Shown here: in pieces, positions 34,401 through 45,300 of the stretch
Position numbering within the stretch: the first letter of the stretch is position 1
How the letters are laid out: each line of letters opens with the position of its first letter
Assembly (NCBI GenBank): GCA_027943245.1
Contig: JANDJZ010000296.1
Span: forward strand, 1-50,769
DNA length: 50,769 nt
Direction of reading: 5' to 3'
Source of the DNA: Acanthamoeba sp. SK_2022b
Taxonomy: Eukaryota > Discosea > Longamoebia > Acanthamoebidae
Translations under genes and position numbers: made by a program
Notes under the pieces: generated by a model
What the model was told of the DNA's origin: nothing
What the model saw: the letters and a program-made list of their open reading frames with translations, nothing else
The model's database searches: none

Positions 34401-35358
34401 ACACGCACACGCACACGCACACACATACACAGGCACAGCGAAAGCGAGACGAACCATCGGCGGTCTTGGTGGCGATGTAGATGCCCGCGTTGCGAGAGTA
34501 GAGGGACCCGCTGAGGGAGTCGCCGCCGAAGCGCTGGTAGACCAGCTTGTCGTCCTCCACGGGCGAGAACTTGGGGAACCCGTAGCGCCCCTTCGGCAGC
34601 GGGAGATTGGTCACCTGGCCCGCCGCGCGATCGCGCATGAGTGGCCGTGCGTGGGCGCGCAGCTTTGTTGGTGGCGAGCGTGAGCGCGTGCAGTACCTCG
34701 CCAACAGCGCCGTTCGCGAGGTCGATCTTGACGATCTGGACGGTGGACAGGTCGACGTCGTCCCACAGCACGTGCACGAGCTGGGTGCCATCGCGATTGA
34801 ACGAGGGGTGGAACTCGAACGAGGCCGTCTGCGCCGGCAGGAGCTCCTTCGTGTCGCCCGACGGCAGCGATTTCCCTGAGAGAAAGAGAGGGAGAGAGAG
34901 AGAGAGAGAGAGAGAGGGAAGGCCAGCGTGGGTGAGCTGCAGATCTGGTCTCACTTGGTTGCGGCAGCGAGCGCCGTACAGTAGGTCTTGCCGAGTGCGG
35001 TGTAGGCGACATAGTCCCTCTGCTGCACGGTCACGAACGAGGCCCAGTTGGCCACCTTGACGCCAAAGGTCGTGTTGGGTCCGGCCGAGTAGCTGCAGCA
35101 GGCGCGGGTAGTCGAGGGCGAGGCGCGTGTCAGCAATGGCCCATGTGGGCGCGGCGGTGGGAATTCAATTCAATTCATCACGCCTTGCCTTTAGCGACTA
35201 CGGGGTGGGTGTCCGTGCCTTTCGGTGAGGTTGACGCTTGTCCGTACAGTGTTGGCCACGGGCAGCTCCACGTTGATAGTGAAGGGCACGTCGGTGGCTT
35301 GGCCAGTCGCAAGGTTAATCCTATTCTCACAGCGGACGAGCAGGCGGGTCAGTCACGG

Positions 35359-35419
<61 letters not shown>

Positions 35420-37474
35420 CTCTCCACAAAAGGCCGGCGCACCTGGCAAATTTGCCGCCCTTGACCCAGATGAGCACCTCGGCGTCGTTGTTGATGAAGG
35501 CGAAGCTGGGGTAGATGCCGCACGGAGCGGATGACTCCTGTTGATCAAAGTCCAGCAGCCTGTACACGATCTTCTCGTTGCCTGCTCTCGGCCGAGGGAA
35601 AAGCCCCCAAATTGAGTGCATGCGCGCGGTGCGGACATGTGACATACACGTGTGATGAACCAGGCACGCGCACCCGTTTCGAGGTCCTTGATGATGAGGG
35701 TCGTGTTTTCATAGATTCTGCGAATGAACGCGAGCGTCTTGCCGTCCTTGGACACAACGGGCCGCGCGGCCTGCAGTCCATGTCGACAAAGGCAAATAAA
35801 TCCAATAATAAGAAATAAAAAGAAGAAGAAGAAATAACAGAGCGGCAGGCGGGAGCGCAGGGAGGGCGTGGCGCACCCCTCCCGGACCGCCCGCAAGCTG
35901 CTCCGTAGCGTTAGTAGACAGGTCGAGCCTACTGATCGCAAAGATGCCGGCGTGCGGGTTCTTGTTGTAGTTCCAATACGTCGAGTCGGCCTCGTTCTCG
36001 CTGCGCGCACACGCAGACACGCGCAAGGTCAAGCGGTTTCCCAGCAGGAGAACGGGGCACGAGTGGGCGGCTCGGTCGGTGGGCGCCATACCTGTAGTAG
36101 AGGTGCTGGCCATCGGGCGAGTAGAAGGGCTCCTGCGGTCCGATCTGGGAGGAGGGCGTGGCACGCCCCACTAGCCGCTCGCCGCCGTCCTTCTTCGCTC
36201 CGCCGGCGGGGAAGCGCCACAGCTCCCCGGCGGGGATCGACCGAGTCGACGTGTACCACTGCACCACGCGAAACCAAAGGTGAGGATGACATCAGAGGAG
36301 AGGGAGGGAGGGACCAACGGCCTGATCCAAACGTGACTCACCTTGACCGCTACGAAATGGTTGCCGTCGGGCGCCCACACCGCGTTGCTGAGTTATTCAA
36401 CGACGTAGTCGGCGAGAGCGAGGGGGAGGTTAGTGATGTTGACGGAGGTGGCGGTGACGGTGCGCGAGATGGACAGGCACCTGAGCGAGTGGAAGGGCTC
36501 CTCGGTGAGCTGGCGCGAGGTGGCGGAGGCCAGGTCCATCTCCCACACGTTGTCACAGCCCGAGAGATCGCTGCAGCCACACGGCGGTTGATGCCACGTT
36601 AGGTCGATTGGGTTGAGGACAAGAAATAATAATAATAATAAAAACGAGATGGAGGACGACGATGAACGACCTGGTGAAGATGATCTTACGGCCATCGGGC
36701 GAGTAGCGAGCCTGGCTTTCGAACGCGGCACCACCGCGCAGAAGCGTCGCGACTCCGCCCTAACACGACGTGAGCACACTGTGCGTTCAGAATGGCGCGA
36801 ACGAGGGAGGGGGGGAGGAAGCGCTGCTGGAGGGAGCCGTACAGCGATGGGCAGGGTGTAGATGTCGCCGAGGAGGTCGAACAGGATCTGCTGGCCATCC
36901 GGGGACACGTCGATGTTCATCCACGTGCCTAAAACGCTTCGTGTTAACCCAAGTCGGAGCACTGGTGATGGAGTCTGTAGCGGCAGCGATGAGGGGAGGG
37001 CAACCTTCGTTGGTGGTGAAGGAGATGGTTCGCGAGTGATTGGCCGTAACATCCCACGGCGCGTACGCCCCCAGCGGGAAGTCATTAGTGCTGTCTTCCA
37101 CAGTCGGCACCTGCACATGCACTTTGATGAATAATTTATTTATTATGAAATATAAAATAATAAAATATTTCTCGAGGTGGGGGAACGGGCACAGGGCAAG
37201 GAGCGGGGCTGGGCGACGTCGAGGAGTCACCCTGCTGGGTGGCAAGGACGATGGTAGCGATGAAAAACGCCAGGCAGGCGACTGAAAGCACTGCCGTCAG
37301 TCCCACCATGAGGCGCGACCGCGTGAGCCATCGACGGAGACCACTGTCGTAATCGATCAGCGTCGGTCCGCCGTACAGAGGCCGTTCCTCATCCATCATC
37401 CTTTGTTTCTCTCTGTCGGCGGCTGACTTCGTCGATGTCTTTTTCCTCCGCCAGTCTTTTTTTGATATTTCCAT
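31498..37474 (-). CDS. Membrane-anchored TolB-like beta-propeller / amidohydrolase
   Basis: A two-domain metal-dependent hydrolase of the kind common in bacteria (amidohydrolase with N-terminal PD40/TolB repeats); substrate unknown, probably an amide or peptide-like bond. The N-terminus (37474-about 37190) is cytosolic and charged, followed by a helix SRLMVGLTAVLSVACLAFFI, then a Pro/Ser linker: a type II membrane topology that puts both domains outside or in the lumen. Propeller landmarks: EGTWMNIDVSPDGQQILFDL, AVWAPDGNHFVAVK, PVVSKDGKTLAFIRR, HPSFNRDGTQLVHVLWDD, SPSFSADGKSVFVQRG. Amidohydrolase landmarks: VVLPGFIDVHAHWSG (HxH metal ligands), AFSAKSYNQP (candidate carboxylated Lys), DGHTTIEHSLP, WTPTLIVNYGGLWGE, QTGAHGQQQ, GFHWEMLMMEQGGLTPYQVL, GSLEAGKLADLVFFDP. 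Around 20 exons; a few joins were not settled. About 1,100-1,200 aa. Confidence 0.88.
32870..32954. repeat. (ACACA)n pentanucleotide array in an amidohydrolase intron
   Basis: About 16 near-perfect ACAACAC-phase pentamers between the exon ending with KKIGPRIFST and the exon starting GTVIYGGGG on the minus strand. Confidence 0.92.
34357..34430. repeat. (CACACG)n array in an amidohydrolase intron
   Basis: GCAC tetramers pass into about nine CACACG hexamers, inside the intron that separates two propeller exons. Confidence 0.92.
35360..35418. repeat. (CA)29 microsatellite in an amidohydrolase intron
   Basis: Uninterrupted CA units between the exon ending EVLIWVKGGKFA and the next propeller exon; (GT)n in the transcript. 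Confidence 0.95.
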
Positions 37475-37679
37475 TTATTTTTTTTAATGATTGGGCCAAT
37501 GCGTTCTGACGCGAGTGACAACATTCCACAGCCCGGTGGTGGGGATATCCCAAGGGGACGCCGTGGCGGTTGGTTACAGAGCAGGGATGAACCAACGCAC
37601 GTACTACAACCGACCTCACCTACGAATTTCAGCTGATTATCGGCTGGAAGCGAAGGCTGCACCTGGATGCACGAGCAAG

Positions 37680-37686
37680 TATAAAT
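37680..37686 (+). promoter_or_regulatory. TATA box of the SDR gene
   Basis: TATAAAT lies 61 bp upstream of the SDR start codon at 37747, in a 272-bp gap shared with the divergent amidohydrolase gene. Spacing predicts a transcription start near 37710 and a short 5' UTR. Confidence 0.6.
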
Positions 37687-37746
37687 GGTTTCGTTCCTGC
37701 TCGCTGCACCCAACCACACCACTACCCACAAGTAACTCATACCACG

Positions 37747-38902
37747 ATGGCTTCGCAAGAGGGCAAGAGACCAGACTCCTTTCCGGCGCAGATGCAGAGG
37801 CACATGCCCGGCTACCAGCACGAGATGGATCCCGAGCCGCAGTACCTGGCGCCCAACTACAAGGGCAGCGAGAAGCTGAAGGACAAGGTGGCCATCATCA
37901 CCGGCGGCGACAGCGGCATCGGTCGCAGTGTGGCCATCCTGTACGCGCGCGAGGGCGCCGACGTGGTTATCGTCTACCTCCCCGAGGAGCAGCAGGACGC
38001 CGATAAGACCAAGCAATTCGTGGAGAAGGAGGGCAGGCAGTGCCTGTGCATTCCTGGCGACCTCAAGAAGTCGGACTTTTGCGATAGTGTCGTCGACCAG
38101 ACGGTCAAGCGCTTCGGCAAGCTCGATATCCTCGTACGCAACAGCCTTGCGTGAGTGCGTTCCTAGAAACCTGTAGCGGTGCTGAAGTGGATGGTGGCAC
38201 AGGTGAACAATGCGTCGTCCCAGTGGGAGTGCGAGAAGATTGAGGATATCACCGACGAGCAGCTCGAGACCACCTTCCGCACCAACATCTTCTCCATGTT
38301 CTACATGGCCAGGTACACCACGCTGACGTGCAATTCCTTGCTCATTACACTCCTCACACTGCTTGTAACTGGCCTCAGAGCGGCGGTGAAGCACATGAAA
38401 GAGGGTTCCTGCATCATCAACACCACCTCGGTGACGTGTTACAAGGGAATGAAGACCCTGCTCGACTATTCCTCCACCAAGGGCGCCATCACCACCTTCA
38501 CCTACTCCCTCTCGCAAAACCTCGTTGATCGCGGCATCCGGGTCAATGGCGTGGCTCCCGGTCCCATCTGGTGCGTTGGATCCCTCCGACTGGTGCGTGT
38601 GGCCGTCATTGCTGATCTCTCTCCTCTACCGCCGACTAGGACACCGTTGATTCCCGCTTCGTTCAAGCCTGAGCGCGTCAAGACCTTTGGCCAGGTATGC
38701 GCTGCGCGTGCACCTCTCCGAAGTTGGTGATCTCAACGATGGGTGTGTTGCTCGTGATGCGCAGGAGGACTGCCCGATGAGCCGCGCCGGTCAGCCGGAA
38801 GAGGTGGCGCCCTGCTACGTCTTCCTCGCTTCTAACGCAGATTCGTCCTACATCACCGGCCAAGTCCTGCACCCGAACGGAGGCACAGTGGTGCACGGAT
38901 AA
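37747..38902 (+). CDS. Short-chain dehydrogenase/reductase, general stress protein 39-like
   Basis: An NAD(P)-dependent oxidoreductase of the SDR family, cytosolic; specific substrate unknown. Exons 37747-38133, 38203-38312, 38379-38570, 38640-38694, 38765-38902 close in phase and give 293 aa, the usual size for this subgroup. Residues ~1-45 are the polar extension seen in bacterial YdaD/YhdF-type enzymes (ends LAPNYKGSEKLKDKVAIITG). Cofactor loop GGDSGIGRSVAI, the NNAS motif (VNNASSQWE), catalytic Ser in INTTSVTCYKG, catalytic Tyr-Lys as DYSSTKGA, then NGVAPGPIWTPLIP and a C-terminal SSYITGQVLHPNGG. All active-site residues are present. The sequence is closer in layout to bacterial stress-type SDRs than to animal ones. 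Preceded by a good TATA box. Confidence 0.95.
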
Positions 38903-39247
38903 ACAGCTCCTGTGTGGTCACGCTATGACTCCTTCCTTGGTGACACACATTAAAAAGGCATTCCAACATCCATTCTGCACGCTCGCAAACTTGTGTTGTA
39001 AAAATGAAGCGTGAGGAGTGCCCACTGGCACGCAACACGGAACAGCCAGCGTCTTGTTGTAAACGCGAGCCAGCCTTTCGGCGGTTCTGAGGAATGACAA
39101 GCACGCACGGAAAGCAACTAACCTGCAGTTTCGTAGGGCTGTGCCCCACCTCGTCCGCGAGACAAAGCACACCACGGCCAAACCAATCTCTTAGGCCAGT
39201 AATTGTTTTTTTTAAATATATTTCAAGACCCACGCGTACTGCTGCAA
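38903..39247. other. Spacer between the SDR and TMEM50 genes
   Basis: About 345 bp between two plus-strand genes. An AT-rich TTTTTTTTAAATATATTTC stands at about 39206-39226, just upstream of the chosen TMEM50 start, and may be a promoter element. Nothing else recognised. Confidence 0.45.
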
Positions 39248-40110
39248 ATGTATTCAAGCTCGTTCGATGATGAATCGGGCTGGTGGTTATGCCGCCTAGA
39301 TTCCAACTTTCGCCATAGGGTGGGCTCCTTCATTGCTGGCTGCCTCGTATGCTCCCTTCGCCCTGCCACCCCCCTCCTCACCATACGCTCGATCTCACAA
39401 GATCGAGGGCACCCTCCTTGCGCCGTGCTGCAGTTCGTAGCAGGATGGTTGATCTGGATCGACGGTGCCGTGGCGGGTAACCAGTTCAGTGGCTGGAAGG
39501 AGCCACCGTGGTATTTCTACTTGCCTGGCTTCATCTCCACCTTCGTTCTTCTCATGTACGCTTTCCCCAACTCTTCTTGGGTTTCAATCTTTTGCGAGTG
39601 AGTAGCGGAGGGCTGCCACCTCTCATCTTTTGCTCTATCTTCTCTCCTTTCTCAAGGATGAACATGGTGTCTTTGAACGACATGCACCCGTTCTCGCTCA
39701 TGTTTTCAGAGGACATCAGCCACAAGGGTAAGTCGTGTTGCCTCCCCCCCAACTGCTCTAGTTAACGTAGCTGGTCTTCGAGCGAGCCCACTGACTCCTG
39801 GGCCTCTCTGGTTGCTGGGGGGGGGGGCATCTCAGTGCGGGCGTGGCTGTTCGTGGCGTTCGCGATCGGCTTCGGAGCGCTCGGTGCCTCCATCTGGATG
39901 TGCGTGGACAGCTACCAACACGAGAGCGGCTCCAAGATGTGGCCCGGTACATCTCTTCTTAGCAGCCACCGCCGAGTCGGAGAGCTCTACTCACCCGCCT
40001 TCTTTGTGTGCGCAGGCATTTCGCTGATCTTGCAGAACGCGATCATCTTCGCGTCGTCGGTGGTGCTCTTGTTCGCAAGGAAGACCGAAGAGGAGGAGAT
40101 GATCATGTGA
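39248..40110 (+). CDS. TMEM50-family four-helix membrane protein
   Basis: Homologue of the small eukaryotic membrane proteins TMEM50A/B, which reside in the endomembrane system; their biochemical role is not settled. Exons 39248-39346, 39434-39555, 39657-39727, 39836-39946, 40016-40110 close in phase: 165 aa, close to the family's ~158. Four hydrophobic segments: VGSFIAGCLFVAGWLIWIDG, FYLPGFISTFVLLMMNMVS, RAWLFVAFAIGFGALGASIW and ISLILQNAIIFASSVVLLFA. The matches to the family are the WxIxIDxAV-like block after helix 1, MNxVS after helix 2, and the GIxxxLQNxxIF motif in helix 4. The acidic C-terminus (KTEEEEMIM) is cytosolic-looking. The start is the least certain part: an in-frame ATG at 39203 is an alternative. 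Confidence 0.9.
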
Positions 40111-40371
40111 GCGGACGCCGTGTGGTGTGTGCCCCCCCCCCCAACGCCCCTCTTCCCTCATTACCCGCATGTACATAGCCGCTGGAGGCAGCGTTGTGAC
40201 GCCGTTCCAGCACCATCAATGCACGGCCTATCCAAAACGGAGGAGCTCTTGTGATCCTGTGAGATGAACGTGGCTCGCCTTCTTTTGTTTCCTGTACACG
40301 AAGCTGGCGTCGACTCGGCTGCCACTTGCGCGCCGCCCGGGTTGCGCACGCTACGACACGAAGCGGCTTGC

Positions 40372-42279
40372 TCAGAAGCCTCTGCCGCGCTTCCACGTTT
40401 CGACGTAGCCTTCCCAGTCCTGTCGTGGCGATGGGGGTGAGATGTCCAGCGAGAGAGTCTCGTCCCGAAAACAAAACGGGGCGAGAGACGACGAGGCGTA
40501 CGTCGTGGTTGAGGGCGGAGAGGTCCTCGAGCTCGGCGATGGCCTGCAGGTAGTCGATGAGCTTCAGCAGCTCGCGGTCGGTGGCCCGATACTTGAGGCA
40601 CTTCCTGAAGGGTCGGATCATCAGGCCCTGCGCCGACGTCCAACGCACACATGTTAAACACTACCACTCAAATGCTTGTCCCAGCGATAACGGTGATGGT
40701 GGCTAAACTCACGTTCTGAGGGTTCATGATGAAGTTGCGTCTGAGGTCATCGAACTGTGTTGTGGCGTAATCAGCGTTTGTTAGCAGAGCCAACACTGAT
40801 TTGGGGGGGGGGAGGTGGGCATACGTGGATGGTGTTCTTGGGGCTGTAGTACTCTGGGTACTTGCCTGCGCGTATGGAGGTTTATCAGCTTCCACTGCTT
40901 CCAAACACCAAAGGAAGGGGTTGAGGAAGGGGTACCCCAAATGACGGCGAGGCCCTTGGTGTCGAACACGGTCTTGGAGGAGACGTTTTCCTCGGCATGC
41001 GGAGCCACGGTGATCATCGCATTGCGGTCCAAGCTGAGCAACGGCGCCATGTCAGTCATGAATAGTGCAAGGGCAGAGGTGGACCCTTCGCATGATGTAA
41101 AGACGAGGAAGGGATGGCCTACCAGAAGGTGATCTTGTAGTTGGGGTTGGTGAACACGCCCAGCTCCTTCATCTCTGAGCACGGATCGATGACATGAGAA
41201 TCCACTTTTGGCACACTTCATGGACACACACGCACACAGTGAAAGGAGGGTAACTGAGTTCTATCCACTTCATGGAAGTGGCCGACCAGATGACGATATC
41301 GTAGTGCGGGTAGGCTGCGGTCTATTTTGCACAAGACAAGACATAGTGGGGTCAGACTTCCAGTATAGAGTCGATCGATGCTGCCCGCAAGCGCGTTACC
41401 AGAAACTCGTGCAGGTAGGGTCGCATCAAGTCGAGCGTGTTCTGTTGTGGGCCCACATCATCAACTTTGGCTACAACTTTGAGGAAGAGGAGAGGAACGG
41501 TAAATCTAGGCGTGCACGAACGCAGTTGCTGTACCTCGACAGTGGATCTGTGATCGAAGAGCGTGTAGTCGATGTCCAAGACGAGGCACTTCTTCCCAGG
41601 TCGCGGGGGGTTCATGACCTTTATCGCCAACTGTTCACGCCGGCAACATGAGGGTAGTGCGCTTAGAGATAGGAATGGGCGCGAGTAGACAACTAGCTGG
41701 TGGTTACGTACGTTCTTCACCCTTTGCTGGAGCTTCTGGATGTTCTCCTGTCTATCCCGTACGCCGATTGTGCGCGGGTCGTACGCAAAGTCGTCCAATA
41801 CCTGCATCACGAGATAGATGCACACGTGGGTCCCTGTCCAATGGTAGGCACCAGCATCGGGGAGGACGTACGTCGAACTGCTCTTCGGGTTCAACGAGCT
41901 GTGCCTCTTCAGGCGTGCCCATCATCATTACTTTGGCCCCTTTCTTCAACCCCAGGTCCGCTACGCGCGTCTGCAGGGCGCCAGCAGAGTTAATTGAGTG
42001 ATGCTGTTTTGGATGCAGGCAGGTTGTGAGGGGAGGTACGTCATCAATGGTCTTGCCGGGCGAGGGCTTGAGGCCAAGCAGCTTCTGGCGTTCGGGTGGC
42101 ACGCGTGTGAGGAGGTACAGCTCCCGCTTGAGGTCTGCCACCGTCTGCCGATCGGCAGGCAACACCACTGCAACCTCCTTGCCAGCCCATTTGATTGCCA
42201 GCTCTACCAACTCCACCACCTTCACTCCTACTTCTTCATCCATAACTTCCATCTCTGGTTCTTCACAGCGAGTGCACAC
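40372..42279 (-). CDS. UBLCP1: Ubiquitin-like domain CTD phosphatase UBLCP1
   Basis: Nuclear Ser/Thr phosphatase of the HAD (FCP/SCP) class that acts on the proteasome base and regulates nuclear proteasome activity. Twelve exons: 42279-42040, 41970-41872, 41801-41712, 41630-41535, 41441-41400, 41321-41255, 41174-41123, 41033-40936, 40865-40825, 40754-40713, 40627-40502, 40419-40372; phases close, 346 aa (animal orthologues ~318). Order: ubiquitin-like domain (LTRVPPERQKLLGLKPSPGK, KGAKVMMMGTPEE), then the phosphatase domain with the catalytic DxDxT in KCLVLDIDYTLFDHRS, LMRPYLHEFL, DIVIWSATSMKWIELKMKEL, TKGLAVIWGKYPEYY, FDDLRRNFIMNPQNGLMIRP and the C-terminal LNHDDWEGYVETWKRGRGF. The short last exon was found by matching the conserved LNHxxWExY ending. 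The N-terminus has ~18 residues before the ubiquitin-like fold; a later ATG could serve. Confidence 0.95.
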
Positions 42280-42392
42280 AATCTACTGGGCCTACCGTTT
42301 TCTTTTTATTTTATACTTTTTTAATCTTTTAATTTTCCGTGCGTTGGCGGAAGAAATTGTTATTGAACGTAAACATGAAAGGGAAGTGTTAA
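42280..42392. promoter_or_regulatory. Shared divergent promoter region (UBLCP1 / FANCD2-like)
   Basis: Only 113 bp separate the two start codons, which point away from each other. The middle is an AT-rich block (TTTTTATTTTATACTTTTTT around 42301-42322) in otherwise GC-rich DNA, a plausible bidirectional core promoter. Inferred from layout and composition only. Confidence 0.45.
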
Positions 42393-45300
42393 ATGGCGGC
42401 CAAGAATGAATCGACGACGATTCTCACACCTTCCCCAGACAAATTGGGATTTACAAAATTCCTGTTCGCGCTGGACAAAGGTACAACATCTCACTGCCCA
42501 TTTCTGATCGGATCGAGATTTTCATTCGTACGGCTTGCAGCGACCAACGCAAGGCATCTTGCAACGTTGAAGGAGTGGTTGCCGCTCATAATCGCCCACG
42601 AGCACGAGTTGTTATTCGTCGAGGCAGTGATCCGGGCGTTTCGGCTCAATGCGTTCGCTTGTACGTCACGCCTTGCCCCACGTTCCTTCTGTCTTCTTAT
42701 CTCTTGTGCGCGGCCGTGCTTGTCGGACAGGGCAAGCGTTTCTGCGTTGCCTTCCCCAAAGCAAGAAGAGCCGCTGCTCTGAGGCCGAGGTAAGCCTTGT
42801 CCTGCCAAGTTGTCGCTTGTTTGGTTGGCACAGCCTCACGGGTGGCGCTACTTCAGGCCTGGGTCATGATTCGTCTGCTCGGTGGCTGTGAGACCGACGG
42901 GAAGCTCCAGCTTACGCACCGGCGCTCTTTCCTGCGCTGCGCTCGGCAGGGCTCGCTTACCCTGAGAACCATCAAGTGCGTTCTTTCCTTTCTATCGCAC
43001 GCACGCACGCACGACTAACGCTTCCGTGCACGGCAGGCGAGTCATGGCGCGTCCGACGCTTTGGCAGGCCCCGGAGAGCGTCGACTCGATTGTGGAGTTC
43101 TGTCGCTCCCTGCTGTTCAACTTTGCCTTCCCCTCGGTCCGCGCGACGTCCCTGGTGCTGCCGTACGAACGCGCCGGCATGTTCCCGGCGAGGCTGGAGA
43201 CCACCTTTGCGACGTGGGCGCGAGCGCTGATCCCTGCCATCATCACCAGCCCGACGTCGTCGGACATCGTCCGCAGCCGGGTGTTGACTCTCCTGCTCAA
43301 CACCATGCTCGCCGCGCCGGAGAGGACGAGACCGCTCGGGTACTGGCGGCCGTCTCAGGTGTCGCCGTGTGGACGCGCGTCTTTGCTGATATAAACGAAC
43401 AACACACAGCCCACGGCAGGACCAGGGCTTTGCTGTCCTGAGCGCGGATGTCCTTCACCGCGTGGCGCACTCCGCGCCAACGTCGCCCACGCCTCCGCAG
43501 CAGCTTCTCCTTCCGCACTGCGACGCGCTGCGCCGACTGCTGTTCGTGCATGTGCACCGACTCCCACCGGAGACCATACCCACGTACGCTATCGTGGTCA
43601 TCACTGATGCCCAGCTGCCTCCTTTCCGCACACCAACCATCAACAACCAACAACCAACCACTGCGTTCACAGATTGTGTTCGGTCTTCCATCAGCTTTGC
43701 GCGACTTCGCCGCGAGTGCGCGACACCTACTTAATCAGCACGCAAGCCTTGCTGCTGACCTTTCGACGAGACCACCAGGGCTCGGGTGCGTGCCTTGGGC
43801 CCGCACTTGATTGGTCCCCGCAAAAGATGCCCCATGAGGTCTCTGACTCGCTCTGGTTGTTGGTTGACGACCAATCGGACAGGTTGCATCATTGCGAGCC
43901 TGCTGCTGGGAAGCGGGCTGCTCTCTGATGAAGAAGCAAGGGCGTTGTGCGACTCTGCCATACGCGCGCTCTCTTCGAGCTGGCACGCCATGGAGCCTCG
44001 CACCAAGTCAATTCTGCTACGCAGCCTCGCCCACAGTCTGCGCCATTTTGACAAGGTGCGCTGCTCCACCATCCGGCAACTACGCGTGGAGTCTCCGAGA
44101 TCCACGCTTAACATGTCCCATGTCCACCGCAGGAGTCCCTGGCTCAGATCGATTGTCGTTTCCTCACGCCCCACCTGCACTCCCTCAACATCCTGCCCGT
44201 GACGGGCGACGAGACCCGGCCTGCCCTCGCGGTTGACCGCTGGAGCCAGGCCAGGCGCAGCGCCAACCCCAAACCAGGCCCGCCGACGTCGGTCCTCCTC
44301 TCCCTGGCGCAGATCGCCGGCGAACCGACCGGAGAGGGCTCCCCACCGAGCGTGGTCTTCTCGATCACGGCCTTCCTGGAGGCGGAGCACGCGGCGCTGC
44401 AGGACGTCGTGACTCATGTGCTCGCGACCTCGAGCGGAGGGGACGAGGCCGAGGAGGAGCAGCAGAGGCGTCGGCAGCGTTGGGCGGATCTCGTGGGCCG
44501 GCTGCAGCAGCTGCGGGAGGTGTTGCCCACCTACCTCGCTTTGCTCCAGTGCGCAAACGCCAAGAGCGAACAGGTACGCACACTATCCTCGTCCGACCAC
44601 ACTGCGCCACGCATACGCGCGCGGGGCCACCGCCGACTCATTACGTTGTGGTTGCCGACACCACATCAGGAGGCGATGCTCGACGTGCCGCATGCCTCTG
44701 ACCAGCTGAGCGTGGGCTTCGTGCTGCCATCGCGGTTCCCCGAGCTGCTCAGGGCCGCCTCGGCCGAGGCCGCGGAGGAGAACGAAGGCCAGGCGGGAGA
44801 GGAGAGCGAGCCCCCGTTTTACGAAGCGGGCGGTAGGCAGGCGCGGCTCGGCCAGCTCGTCCGCCTGGCCCTCGCCTCGCTCGTCGGGTGCCTGGTGTGC
44901 TCGAGCGTGCTCGGCCTCCCCCGCTCGGCTGTCGCGGGCCTCGCACACGCATCCGGCGAGTGGCTCGTGGCGCGTCTCGGCTTCGAGCGCGCGTTGGCCA
45001 GGGCCGCCGACGAGCTGCGCGCGACGCGCTACTACGTCTCTCCAGGGGCCAGTCCCAGCCCCCCGCGCCAGGCCATGCGCCCGCCGCTCTGCGAGCCACG
45101 ACGTGCGAGGGTCGTAGTCGACGACGACGACGATGGTGACGGGATCGTGCTGCTGAAGGTGGAGCCCGCCGATGAGGACGACGGCATCGCTCAGGGGGCA
45201 CCCAAGAAGAAGGCGAGGACCGCAGTGCGAGAGGCGGACTTCGCAGAAGATGAGAGCGAAATGGAAGACCAAGTCTTCAGCGTGCCGGTGGCCCAGGGGA

